NCBI GenBank assembly: GCA_965243565.1
Contig: OZ251571.1
Location: 1,054,001-1,118,000 of the forward strand
Source: CBDEVH01 sp965243565
Lineage (GTDB): Bacteria; Pseudomonadota; Gammaproteobacteria; Tethybacterales; Persebacteraceae
Direction: 5' to 3'
DNA: 64,000 nucleotides
Positions 52,121 to 61,253 of this stretch are shown in pieces (positions within the stretch are counted from its first letter, which is position 1; the number at the start of each line of letters is the position of its first letter). The notes under the pieces were generated by a model. That model did not search any database, was not told the DNA's origin, and saw only the letters and a program-made list of their open reading frames with translations. Made by a program: the position numbers and the translations under genes.

Positions 52121-53185
52121 TTAAGCCGTTTTACCCAACTCTGTAATGTGAGATTGTAAACGCTCATGCGTTCCGTAAAGAAAATGACGTTCCATATCTT
52201 CATGATAACGCGATGCAGGGGGAGTACGCCCCATTGCCTCGGCAACTTCACGAATATGAATAGGAGCAGCCCCGCAACAAATACCCAAATATCTAACATC
52301 AAGTTTCCACGCCTCTTCGGCAAATTGACGAATTTCATAGCGGTTAACATACTTGGGATCTAGTGCCGTTGGAAAAGGTCTACCGTGCGGTGAAGGACAA
52401 CCACAATGAGGGTCATCATCTGACAAACTAAAGAAAGTTTGCTGTTCTTCTGATGTACGAAATGTTACTGGCAACGCTGCTATATGCCCTGATATTGCTT
52501 TACGAATTTCTCGGATATGTGGCATCATCGTCGCAGGCCCCCGAAAACAATTCATGCCCACCACATCGGCCCCTCGTTGTGCTAATTCTTTACAAGTATC
52601 AATAATGCTAACACCGTCGCGCATGTCCGCACCATGCATCGGTGATATGGTTATCACAGCGGGCAACCCTGCCGCCTGTATTGCTTCCAAAGCACAGTAC
52701 GCCTCACCTGCATAATAAAAAGTTTCACCAATAACAAAATCAGCTTTCTCTTCCGCCGCCCATACTATCATTTCATCAAACATACCTCGTACTTCGGCTT
52801 GTGCTTTTTTATCGTCAGGATTCCACAAATTAGTATTGGATATATTCCCTGCCATTAAGTTTGGTCTTACCCCTTTGGGTGGGGTTTGTGCTACCGCTCG
52901 TGCAATCTGCAAAGCAGCACGATTTAACGGTTCTAAAAGCTGCTCTTTACCCAACACCCGCATCTTTTCGCGGTGACCGTTATAAGTAAATGCTTGCACC
53001 ACATCACTGCCCGCATGTTGAAAATCACGATGCAAAGAAGTTAATGCCTGTGGATTATCCAAAGCCACTTCGGGCACAAATGCCCCAGACGCCATGTAGC
53101 CACGTCTCTCTACTTCAAATAAAAATCCCTCAGCGCATAAAACACCTTCACTGTCTAAACGTTCTTTTAATGTTGATTTTTCCAT
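52121..53185 (-). CDS. Betaine-homocysteine S-methyltransferase
   Basis: Cytoplasmic zinc enzyme moving a methyl from glycine betaine (or a related donor) to homocysteine, giving methionine and dimethylglycine. The 354-residue product has the Pfam homocysteine-methyltransferase barrel: GAFVPEVALDNPQALTSLHR, FTYNGHREKM, ADFVIGETFYYAGEA, and the zinc cysteines in VVGMNCFRG and RYLGICCGAAPIHIREVAEA. The length is close to animal BHMT (about 400) and longer than MmuM. The BCCT transporter at 42943 supplies a plausible source of betaine, and the GcvT-fold pair a plausible sink for dimethylglycine; these links are inferred. Confidence 0.86.
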   Translation of the reverse strand: MEKSTLKERLDSEGVLCAEGFLFEVERRGYMASGAFVPEVALDNPQALTSLHRDFQHAGSDVVQAFTYNGHREKMRVLGKEQLLEPLNRAALQIARAVAQTPPKGVRPNLMAGNISNTNLWNPDDKKAQAEVRGMFDEMIVWAAEEKADFVIGETFYYAGEAYCALEAIQAAGLPAVITISPMHGADMRDGVSIIDTCKELAQRGADVVGMNCFRGPATMMPHIREIRKAISGHIAALPVTFRTSEEQQTFFSLSDDDPHCGCPSPHGRPFPTALDPKYVNRYEIRQFAEEAWKLDVRYLGICCGAAPIHIREVAEAMGRTPPASRYHEDMERHFLYGTHERLQSHITELGKTA

Positions 53186-53223
53186 GACAATACTCCGTTA
53201 TTTTTTATAAATTTTATTCTTGT

Positions 53224-53440
53224 ATTATATCAAAATATCTAAAAATTGCTTATCGTGTACAATAGACGATAGGATTAGTAGTTAAGCACGTCTGCGTAGT
53301 ATGAAAGTATTTGTATTCATACAGGTTTCTGCAATTTTTATAAATTAATTATTCGCAGGTGCTAGATGTGCTAACTACTTGGAGTTCTTTTATTTCAAAA
53401 AAATTGGATACTTACCATTACACAACTAAAGATTATTGTG
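53224..53440 (+). repeat. About 210-bp direct repeat with attI-like core, left copy
   Basis: Similar over its length to 63708-63915, sharing ATCAAAATATC, CTTATCRTGTAYAATA, GTATTTGTATTCATACAGG and CTACTTGGAGTTCTTTTAT. The core 53228-53282 resembles the attI-like DNA beside intI relics B and D. It lies between the BHMT and hsdM genes and may hold the hsdM promoter. Confidence 0.7.
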
Positions 53441-53585
53441 TATTTAGTTTCAATAACCTTGAGATTTTCACCGAAGCCTGTCGCAAAGAAACATAAATGA
53501 TGATATAACTCACTCTATGGCGATGCTTTCATAAGTATAATTTCGAGCTGATGGCTATTAAACGTATTTAAACAGGAACACAACA

Positions 53586-55142
53586 ATGACAAGTACCCAA
53601 CAACGCGCTGAACTACAACGCCAGATTTGGCAAATAGCGAATGAAGTTCGTGGCTCGGTCGATGGCTGGGATTTTAAGCAATATGTATTAGGCACATTGT
53701 TTTATCGTTTTATCAGCGAAAACTTTGTCAGCTATATTGAAGGCGGCGATGAAAGCATCAACTATGCAAAGTTCCTCGATAAGAACATTACCGCCGACAT
53801 CAAAGACGACGCCATTAAAACCAAGGGCTACTTTATTTACCCAAATCAATTGTTTGCAAACATTGCCGCAGACGCAAATGAAAATGGAAACCTAAACATT
53901 GACTTAGCCTCGATATTTTCCGCCATCGAAAGCTCAGCCAATGACTACCCATCGGAAGATGATATTAAAGGTTTATTTGCCGACTTTGACACCACCAGTA
54001 ACCGCTTAGGTAACACCGTTAAGGATAAAAATAGCCGCTTAGCTGCGGTAATAAAAGGTGTAGCGGGGCTAAAATTTGGTGAGTTTGACAGCAACCAAAT
54101 TGACCTGTTTGGCGATGCCTATGAGTTTTTAATTTCTAACTATGCCGCCAATGCCGGTAAATCGGGTGGCGAATTTTTTACCCCGCAACACGTCTCTAAG
54201 CTCATTGCGCAACTTGCCATGCACGGGCAAACAAGCGTTAATAAAATTTATGACCCTGCCGCAGGCTCGGGCTCGTTATTATTACAAGCCAAAAAGCACT
54301 TTGATGCCCACATTATTGAAGAGGGGTTTTTTGGTCAAGAGATTAACCACACCACCTATAATCTTGCCCGTATGAATATGTTTTTGCACAACATCAACTA
54401 CGACAAGTTTAATATGATGTTGGGTAACACACTTATAAATCCCCATTTTGGCGATGACAAACCCTTTGATGCGATTGTCTCAAACCCGCCTTATTCAGTG
54501 AACTGGATTGGCAGTGATGACCCAACCTTAATTAACGATGACCGCTTTGCCCCTGCAGGTGTATTAGCCCCCAAATCCAAAGCCGATTTTGCTTTTGTGC
54601 TGCATGCCTTAAGTTATTTATCCAGCAAAGGCAGAGCTGCAATTGTTTGCTTCCCCGGTATTTTTTACCGTGGTGGTGCCGAGCAGAAAATCCGCCAATA
54701 CTTGGTGTATAACAACTATATCGAAACCGTTATTGCTTTAGCGCCTAATCTGTTTTTTGGCACCAGCATCGCCGTCAATATCTTGGTACTGTCCAAACAC
54801 AAAACCGACAGCACCACCCAGTTTATAAATGCGAGCGACTTATTTAAAAAAGCAACCAATAACAATGTGCTAACCGATGCCCACATCGAGCAGATTATGG
54901 ACATGTTCGATAGCAAAGACGATGTGGAGCATGTAGCGAAGTCGGTGAGTTTTGAGGCTATCGCCGCCAACGACTACAATCTATCGGTAAATTCTTATGT
55001 CGAAGCGAGAGACACCCGCGAAGTCGTTGATATTAAGAAGCTTAATGCCGAGCTAAAAACCACCGTCGCCAAAATTGACCAGCTTCGCACTGATATTGAT
55101 GCCATAGTTGCCGAAATTGAAGGGTCGGGGATTAAGGCATGA
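53586..55142 (+). CDS. hsdM: Type I restriction-modification DNA methyltransferase HsdM
   Basis: Adenine N6-methyltransferase subunit that protects and co-recognises the target with HsdS. The 518-residue product has the N-terminal helical domain (IWQIANEVRGSVDGWDFKQY, VLGTLFYRFISENF), the SAM site FFTPQHVSKL and DPAAGSGSLLLQ, and the catalytic NPPY in IVSNPPYSVNW. Size and the N-terminal pattern match the type IC (EcoR124/EcoprrI) group. It overlaps hsdS by 4 bp. A complete methyltransferase suggests a working system. Confidence 0.96.
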   Translation: MTSTQQRAELQRQIWQIANEVRGSVDGWDFKQYVLGTLFYRFISENFVSYIEGGDESINYAKFLDKNITADIKDDAIKTKGYFIYPNQLFANIAADANENGNLNIDLASIFSAIESSANDYPSEDDIKGLFADFDTTSNRLGNTVKDKNSRLAAVIKGVAGLKFGEFDSNQIDLFGDAYEFLISNYAANAGKSGGEFFTPQHVSKLIAQLAMHGQTSVNKIYDPAAGSGSLLLQAKKHFDAHIIEEGFFGQEINHTTYNLARMNMFLHNINYDKFNMMLGNTLINPHFGDDKPFDAIVSNPPYSVNWIGSDDPTLINDDRFAPAGVLAPKSKADFAFVLHALSYLSSKGRAAIVCFPGIFYRGGAEQKIRQYLVYNNYIETVIALAPNLFFGTSIAVNILVLSKHKTDSTTQFINASDLFKKATNNNVLTDAHIEQIMDMFDSKDDVEHVAKSVSFEAIAANDYNLSVNSYVEARDTREVVDIKKLNAELKTTVAKIDQLRTDIDAIVAEIEGSGIKA

Positions 55143-56308
55143 GCGATATGAGTTTTATGGAAAAGCTGCTTGAAGGTGTTGAGGTGGAGTGGAAGGCTTT
55201 GGGGGAGGCGACTGAAATCAAAACAGGTCAAGCAGTAAGTAAACAAGTGATTTTAGATAATTCTGGCGTGTATCCTGTAATTAACAGTGGCCGGGAACCA
55301 CTTGGATTTATTGATGAGTGGAATACTGAAAATGACCCCATCGGTGTGACAACTCGTGGAGCGGGTGTTGGTTCTGTAACATGGCAAGAGGGAAAATATT
55401 TTCGTGGTAATTTAAATTACTCAGTGACCATAAAATTAAGTGCACAGGTTAATACTAGATATCTATATCATTTATTACTTGAAATGCACTCTGAGATCCA
55501 ATCTATATCGAGCTTTTCAGGGATACCGGCTTTAAATGCTAGTGAGTTAAAAAAACTTCCAATCCCCGTCATACCCCTCGATATCCAAACAGAAATCGTC
55601 CGCATTTTAGACGCATTCACCGAGCTTACCACCGAGCTTACCACCGAGCTTACCGCACGGAAAAAACAATACAACTACTATCGCGACCAGTTATTAAGCT
55701 TTGAAGAGGGGGAAGTGGAGTGGAAGACGTTGGGGGATGTGGCGGAGTATTCAAAAACAGGCATAAGCTTTGAAAAACTTGATAAAACAAATTATGTGGG
55801 GGTTAATAATCTCTTGCAAAATCGAGCAGGAAAAACAGAATCTAGTCATGTGCCAATCGAAGGTAATCTAACTGTATATTGTAGTAATGATATTTTAATC
55901 GGTAATATTCGTCCTTATTTAAAGAAGATATGGCACGCTGACCGTGTTGGTGGAACAAATGGCGATGTGCTGGTTGTTCATCAAATCGATGAGACAGTAA
56001 ATCCACGATATTTATATCAGGTTTTGGCTGATGAAAAATTCTTTGATTACAATATGCAGCACGCCAAAGGCGCAAAAATGCCACGTGGCAATAAAGCTAA
56101 AATAATGGAATATCGCTTTCCAGTCCCAAAGAATCTAACAGAACAAGCCCGAATAGTCGCCATCTTAGATAAATTCGACGCCTTAACCCACTCAATCAGC
56201 GAAGGTTTACCGCGTGAAATTGAGTTTCGCCAAAAGCAATATGAGCATTATCGTGATTTACTGTTGAGCTTTCCTAAAGTTGAGACCGAAGTAAAGGCAG
56301 AGGCATAG
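55139..56308 (+). CDS. hsdS: Type I restriction specificity subunit HsdS
   Basis: DNA-recognition subunit with two target-recognition domains, 389 residues. TRD1 runs about 12-150, ending with the helix LDIQTEIVRILDAF. A central spacer of three (TELT) repeats follows, then RKKQYNYYRDQLLSF. TRD2 runs about 190-340, ending with its partner helix TEQARIVAILDKFDALTHSI and the repeated RQKQYEHYRDLLLSF. The two halves are pseudo-symmetric, as usual. The TELT repeat is the counterpart of the TAEL repeat in EcoR124, whose copy number sets the gap in the DNA target. Confidence 0.95.
   Translation: MSDMSFMEKLLEGVEVEWKALGEATEIKTGQAVSKQVILDNSGVYPVINSGREPLGFIDEWNTENDPIGVTTRGAGVGSVTWQEGKYFRGNLNYSVTIKLSAQVNTRYLYHLLLEMHSEIQSISSFSGIPALNASELKKLPIPVIPLDIQTEIVRILDAFTELTTELTTELTARKKQYNYYRDQLLSFEEGEVEWKTLGDVAEYSKTGISFEKLDKTNYVGVNNLLQNRAGKTESSHVPIEGNLTVYCSNDILIGNIRPYLKKIWHADRVGGTNGDVLVVHQIDETVNPRYLYQVLADEKFFDYNMQHAKGAKMPRGNKAKIMEYRFPVPKNLTEQARIVAILDKFDALTHSISEGLPREIEFRQKQYEHYRDLLLSFPKVETEVKAEA
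55619..55654 (+). repeat. Three perfect 12-bp tandem repeats inside hsdS
   Basis: ACCGAGCTTACC repeated three times without error (55619-55630, 55631-55642, 55643-55654), encoding TELT three times. It lies at the hinge between the two recognition domains. Loss or gain of a unit keeps the frame. Confidence 0.95.
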
Positions 56309-56309
56309 C

Positions 56310-57464
56310 GTGAGTCAGTCTCTAACAGAAATAGCTCAGCAGTTAAAAGATGCTGATAAAAAAGTGCAATTAATTTATGCCTTTAATGGCACAGGTAAAA
56401 CGCGCCTTTCGCGTGAATTTAAACAGCTAATTGCACCAAGGTTAGCAGGGCAACCAGAATCGTCGCATAAGAAAATCCTTTATTACAATGCGTTTACGGA
56501 AGATTTGTTTTATTGGGATAATGATTTAGATAATGATGCGCAAAGAAAGTTAAAAATTCACCCTAACGCTTTCACTAAGTGGGTATTCGAAGACCAAGGG
56601 CAAGATCAAAATATCATTACTAATTTTCAACACTACACAAATGACAAATTAACACCTCATTTTAATGCAGAATACACAGTTAATGACAGAGATAATCATG
56701 AAATTATAATAACAGCCTTTTCTGAAGTGACCTTTACTCATGAGCGCGGAGGCGATGAAATCTCAGAAGATATAAAAATATCTAAAGGTGAAGAAAGTAA
56801 TTTTATTTGGAGCATTTTTTATACATTGCTTGAGCAAGTCATTAATATATTGAATGTTAGCGAAGAAAGTAATCGTGAAACGAATCAATTTGATCAGCTA
56901 GAGTATGTTTTTATTGATGACCCTGTGACCTCATTAGATGAAAATCATTTAATTGAGCTGGCAGTAAATTTAGCAAGTTTAATTGAATCTAGTTCTTCGG
57001 AAGTTAAATTCGTTATTACGACACATAACCCGCTTTTTTATAACGTACTATATAACGAGCTCGGAACAAAAACTTGTTATATGCTAGCTAAAAATGAAGA
57101 TGGCACATTTGAGTTAAATGAGAAACAAGGCGATTCAAACAAGAGTTTTTCTTATCATCTGTTCTTAAAGCAGACCATTGAGCAGGCAATTAATAACAAT
57201 AGTATTCAAAAATATCACTTTACACTGCTACGTAATTTATATGAAAAAACAGCAAACTTTCTTGGCTATCCTAAATGGTCGGAATTGTTACCCGATGATA
57301 GACAGGTTTACCTGAATAGGATTATTCAATTTACAAGCCATTCCACATTATCTAATGAAGCGGTTGCAGAGCCAACTGATGCAGAGAAGAAAACCGTTAA
57401 GTTATTACTGGGTCATTTAGTTAAAAACTATGGTTTTTGCCAGCAAGGAGAACAAAATGATTAA
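56310..57464 (+). CDS. prrC: PrrC-like anticodon nuclease
   Basis: Probable tRNA anticodon nuclease held silent by the type I complex and released when a phage disables restriction. The 384-residue product begins with an ABC-type NTPase: P-loop FNGTGKTRLSREFK (about residues 24-37), Walker B YVFIDDPVTSLDENH and a switch histidine in FVITTHNPLFYN. The C-terminal part has Arg308-x3-Glu312 and His344. These are spaced R+4=E and R+36=H, exactly as the catalytic Arg320, Glu324 and His356 of E. coli PrrC (from memory). Length 384 versus 396 for PrrC. It sits between hsdS and hsdR as in EcoprrI, 1 bp after hsdS and overlapping hsdR by 8 bp. Which tRNA it cuts is not visible. Confidence 0.85.
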   Translation: MSQSLTEIAQQLKDADKKVQLIYAFNGTGKTRLSREFKQLIAPRLAGQPESSHKKILYYNAFTEDLFYWDNDLDNDAQRKLKIHPNAFTKWVFEDQGQDQNIITNFQHYTNDKLTPHFNAEYTVNDRDNHEIIITAFSEVTFTHERGGDEISEDIKISKGEESNFIWSIFYTLLEQVINILNVSEESNRETNQFDQLEYVFIDDPVTSLDENHLIELAVNLASLIESSSSEVKFVITTHNPLFYNVLYNELGTKTCYMLAKNEDGTFELNEKQGDSNKSFSYHLFLKQTIEQAINNNSIQKYHFTLLRNLYEKTANFLGYPKWSELLPDDRQVYLNRIIQFTSHSTLSNEAVAEPTDAEKKTVKLLLGHLVKNYGFCQQGEQND

Positions 57465-60400
57465 TTACACTAAAACCATTGCAGAATCGAATAACTTTAT
57501 CGTATTAGATAAATACACCAAGTCTTGGCAAGTCAATGAATCTTATCAAAGCGAATACGATTTAGAACGAGAGTTTATTACCGATTTGGAAAATCAGGGC
57601 TATGAATATCTACCCGAGTTAAATACGCCTGTAAAAATGCTTGCCAATGTGCGGGTGCAATTGCAAACATTGAATAATATGCAGTTTTTAGATGCAGAGT
57701 GGTCGCGCTTTGTCGAGCAATATTTAGATAAGCCCAGCGATAACAGTACCGACAAAACCCGTAAAATCCACAATGACTATATTTATGATTTTGTTTTTAA
57801 TGATGGGCAGATAAAAAACATCTATCTGTTGGATAAAAAAAATACCATACGTAATAAAATGCAGGTGATTAAACAGTTTGAGCAGACTGGTACTCAAGCC
57901 AACCGTTACGATGTAACGGTGTTAGTGAACGGTTTGCCCTTAGTACAAATAGAGTTAAAAAAACGCGGTGTCGCTATTCGCGAAGCCTTTAACCAAATAC
58001 ACCGCTACAGCAAAGAAAGTTTTAATACGGATAATTCACTGTTTAAGTATTTACAGATTTTCGTAATTTCTAACGGTACCGACAGCCGTTATTTTGCCAA
58101 TACCACCAAGCGCGACAAAAACAGCTTTGATTTCACTATGAACTGGGCAACGTCGGACAATAAGCTGATTAAAGATTTAAAAGATTTTACGGCGACGTTT
58201 TTTCAAAAAAACACCCTATTGAACGTGCTAATGCATTATTCGGTGTTCGATGTCAGCAACGCCTTGTTAGTGATGCGTCCCTACCAAATTGCCGCCACCG
58301 AGCGCATTTTATGGAAAATTAACAGTGCCTATCAAGCTAAAAATTGGAGCAAAACCGAAAGCGGTGGCTATATTTGGCATACCACTGGTTCAGGTAAAAC
58401 CTTAACCAGCTTTAAGGCTGCGCGTTTGGCGACCGAGTTGAATTTTATTGATAAAGTGTTTTTTGTAGTTGACCGTAAAGACCTCGATTACCAAACCATG
58501 AAAGAGTATCAGCGTTTTTCGCCCGATAGCGTTAATGGCTCGGACAGTACTGCAGGGTTAAAACGTAATCTCGATAAAAAAGATAATAAAATTATTGTTA
58601 CCACCATTCAGAAGCTCAATAACTTAATAAAGAGTGAAGGCGACCTGTCTGTTTACACCAAGCAAGTGGTGTTTATTTTTGACGAGGCGCACCGAAGCCA
58701 ATTTGGCGAAGCGCAAAAAAATCTTAAAAAGAAGTTTAAAAAATATTATCAATTTGGCTTTACCGGTACACCAATTTTTCCGCAAAACGCCTTGGGTGCA
58801 GAAACTACAGCTAGCGTGTTTGGTCGTGAATTACATTCTTATGTGATTACCGATGCCATTCGCGATGAAAAGGTACTAAAGTTTAAAGTGGACTATAACG
58901 ATGTACGCCCAAAATTTAGAAAGGCTGAAACTGAGCAAGATGAGAACAATCTCGCAGTAGCAGGAAGCAGACAGGCTTTATTGCACTCCGAACGTATTGG
59001 GGAAATTTCGCAGTACATCTTGAATAACTTCAGGCGCAAAACGCATCGCTCACATGTTGGCGCAAAAGGTTTTAATGCCATGTTTGCAGTGAGCAACGTG
59101 GATGCCGCCAAGGCTTACTATGAGGCGTTTAAGAAATTGCAAAAGGATAAGGATAGCAATAAGCAACTTAATGTTGCTACCATATTCTCGTTTGCAGCCA
59201 ATGAAGAGCAAGATGCCATCGGGGAAATTATTGATGAAAGTTTTGAACTCACTGCAATGGACAGCAGCGCCAAAGAGTTTTTAAGTGCGGCAATTGGTGA
59301 TTATAATGCTCAGTTTAAAACTAACTACGGTGTTGATAGTCATTCATTTCAAAACTATTACCGTGACCTTGCAAAACGAGTTAAAGACAAAGAAGTGGAT
59401 TTGCTGATTGTTGTGGGTATGTTTTTAACCGGTTTTGATGCTCCAACTTTAAACACCTTGTTTGTCGATAAAAATCTGCGTTACCACGGCTTAATACAAG
59501 CCTTTTCACGTACCAACCGTATTTTTGGTACGCCCAAGACGTTTGGCAACATTGTTACTTTTCGCAATTTAGAACAAGCCACTATTGAAGCCATTACCTT
59601 GTTTGGTGATAATAACACCAAAAATGTGGTGTTAGAGAAAAGTTATAAAGAATACATGGAAGGCTTTACCGATATAGTAACAGGTAGGGCGCGACGTGGT
59701 TATGTGGAAATAGTTGCGGAATTAAAAGACAATTTCCCCGACCCCGATAAGATAGTTAAAGAGCAAGATAAAAAGGATTTTGCTAAATTATTTGGTGAGT
59801 ATTTGCGTGTCGAAAATGTGCTGCAAAACTACGATGAGTTTGCTGGGTTAAAAGCCCTGCAAAGTATAGATATAAACGACCCTACAGCCGTAGAGAAGTT
59901 TAAAGCTAAATATTATTTAAGCGATGAAGATTTCGCCGCTATGCAAGCGATAAATGTACCAACCGAGCGCACTATTCAAGATTATCGCTCAAGTTATAAC
60001 GATATTCGTGATTGGCTTCGTCGTGAAAAATCTGGCAATGAACAAAATGAATCTAATATTGATTGGGATGATGTAGTTTTTGAAGTGGACTTGCTCAAAT
60101 CACAAGAGATTAATCTAGACTATATTCTGGAATTAATTTTTGAGAGTCATAAAAAGCATAAAAGTAAAGCAGAATTGATTGAAGAAGTACGCCGTTTAAT
60201 TCGTGCAAGTCTTGGCAACCGTGCCAAAGAAAGTTTGATAGTCGATTTTATCAACCAAACTAACTTGGATGACATTCTCGATAAAACCAGCATTATTGCC
60301 GCTTTCTTTAGCTATGCTCAACAGCAGCAAGCGGATGAGGCAAAAGAGTTAATTCACTCGGAAAACTTAAATGAAGAAGCTGCTAAGCGTTATATCACGG

Positions 60401-60564
60401 CATCTTTAAAGCGGGAATATGCTAGCGAAAATGGCACTGAGTTAAATGCCACACTGCCAAAAATGAGCCCATTGAATCCGCAATACAAAACTAAAAAACA
60501 GTGCGTCTTCCAAAAAATGGCTGATTTTGTTGAGAAATTTAAAGGCGTTGGTGGAGTGATTTAG
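57457..60564 (+). CDS. hsdR: Type I restriction endonuclease subunit HsdR
   Basis: Motor-nuclease subunit of the type I system, 1035 residues from the ATG at 57457 (AAGGAG 6 bp upstream; a Met nine codons earlier is in the prrC end). The nuclease domain has LVNGLPLVQIELKKRGV, a PD-ExK-type E-x-K. The helicase domain has Walker A WHTTGSGKTLTSFKAAR, motif II VFIFDEAHRSQFGEAQ, III GFTGTPIF and VI region LIQAFSRTNRIFG. The C-terminal domain ends with MADFVEKFKGVGGVI. Length and motifs match EcoR124/EcoprrI HsdR. The following DNA is an IS remnant. Confidence 0.95.
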   Translation: MINYTKTIAESNNFIVLDKYTKSWQVNESYQSEYDLEREFITDLENQGYEYLPELNTPVKMLANVRVQLQTLNNMQFLDAEWSRFVEQYLDKPSDNSTDKTRKIHNDYIYDFVFNDGQIKNIYLLDKKNTIRNKMQVIKQFEQTGTQANRYDVTVLVNGLPLVQIELKKRGVAIREAFNQIHRYSKESFNTDNSLFKYLQIFVISNGTDSRYFANTTKRDKNSFDFTMNWATSDNKLIKDLKDFTATFFQKNTLLNVLMHYSVFDVSNALLVMRPYQIAATERILWKINSAYQAKNWSKTESGGYIWHTTGSGKTLTSFKAARLATELNFIDKVFFVVDRKDLDYQTMKEYQRFSPDSVNGSDSTAGLKRNLDKKDNKIIVTTIQKLNNLIKSEGDLSVYTKQVVFIFDEAHRSQFGEAQKNLKKKFKKYYQFGFTGTPIFPQNALGAETTASVFGRELHSYVITDAIRDEKVLKFKVDYNDVRPKFRKAETEQDENNLAVAGSRQALLHSERIGEISQYILNNFRRKTHRSHVGAKGFNAMFAVSNVDAAKAYYEAFKKLQKDKDSNKQLNVATIFSFAANEEQDAIGEIIDESFELTAMDSSAKEFLSAAIGDYNAQFKTNYGVDSHSFQNYYRDLAKRVKDKEVDLLIVVGMFLTGFDAPTLNTLFVDKNLRYHGLIQAFSRTNRIFGTPKTFGNIVTFRNLEQATIEAITLFGDNNTKNVVLEKSYKEYMEGFTDIVTGRARRGYVEIVAELKDNFPDPDKIVKEQDKKDFAKLFGEYLRVENVLQNYDEFAGLKALQSIDINDPTAVEKFKAKYYLSDEDFAAMQAINVPTERTIQDYRSSYNDIRDWLRREKSGNEQNESNIDWDDVVFEVDLLKSQEINLDYILELIFESHKKHKSKAELIEEVRRLIRASLGNRAKESLIVDFINQTNLDDILDKTSIIAAFFSYAQQQQADEAKELIHSENLNEEAAKRYITASLKREYASENGTELNATLPKMSPLNPQYKTKKQCVFQKMADFVEKFKGVGGVI

Positions 60565-60574
60565 TCAAAGTGCT

Positions 60575-60800
60575 TCAAGAAAGTTCATGCATAAAAAGGG
60601 CTACTGTTGGCCGGACATTCAACTTCGCTCCAAATTTACCGCAGAATGTGGCATTAGATTTCATTCTCAGCACCAATCAATTACCAGGACTATTTAACTT
60701 AGTCATACGATATAATTTTGAACGAGGGTCGTTTGACACCATCTTTTGTGTTCTGTAATTACGAATGAATAAGGCAAAGAGTATTTTTTATGGCGGACTA
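60575..60800 (+). mobile_element. IS fragment, inverted partner of the one at 19663
   Basis: The 3' part (about 60655-60800) matches the reverse complement of 19663-19835, including FHSQHQSI-coding DNA, GTCGTTTGACACC and the end GGCGGACTAG. The 5' part differs. It interrupts intI copy D at the same codon as copy B. Confidence 0.7.
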
Positions 60801-60868
60801 GCTATACCCCATTACCCGAATTCTATCGGGCACTTGTTCAAGTAGTTTTTTATCTTTCCTATCTGTAT
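60799..60868 (-). pseudogene. intI: Integron integrase IntI remnant, copy D
   Basis: Read on minus: RKDKKLLEQVPDRIRVMGYS and then the IS junction, nearly the same as copy B. The start codon region is changed (CAT to CCTAT), so no start remains. It is oriented minus with a plus-strand cassette array to its right, the mirror image of the TPR locus. Confidence 0.72.
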
Positions 60869-60915
60869 TATATTTCTATCAACACTATCTAATTTTTACT
60901 TATCATATGCAATAA
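60869..60915. promoter_or_regulatory. attI-like segment before the right-hand array
   Basis: CTATCAACACTATCTAATTTTTACTTATCATATGCAATAAA-type sequence, alignable with 19490-19530 (inverted), 53228-53282 and 63703-63755. Its place between intI D and the cassettes is that of attI. Confidence 0.45.
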
Positions 60916-61162
60916 ATGACATACTTACAATTAGCTTATTTACATCTTGGAACAATTTTTCCTGCTTTTTTACCGCTATTGTCACTTTATTTATGCCAGC
61001 AAAAATTGGTTCAACCGTTTTAAATCATTTTGGCTTTATTCATCTGTTTAGTTTTTTGGTATTGTATAGTGTCCCTACAGCGTATCTGGCAGTAAAAAGG
61101 AAAGATATAAAGCGACATCGCTTGGCTATGATTGGAGTTTACTTTGGTGGAAGTCACTGCTG
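60916..61162 (+). pseudogene. DUF2306 membrane protein pseudogene
   Basis: ATG at 60916 gives MTYLQLAYLHLGTIFPAFL. After a deletion/frameshift another frame gives VTLFMPAKIGSTVLNHFGFI, HLFSFLVLYSVPTAYLAVKR and AMIGVYFGG. These are the start and end of a DUF2306-type membrane protein, with roughly 30 residues missing between them. The scrap 61163-61250 after it has no gene. Confidence 0.75.
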
Positions 61163-61253
61163 TTGATGGCTTAGAATTTAATTTAGGTGACAGTAAAAAA
61201 TTCAAAAGTTACTTGAAATATTTTAATTATGTTTTAATTAGATAGGATAAATA

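Noticed and set aside
60570..60758. 62-codon ORF after hsdR
   Set aside because: It is read through the IS remnant shared with 19663-19835 and is not a gene.
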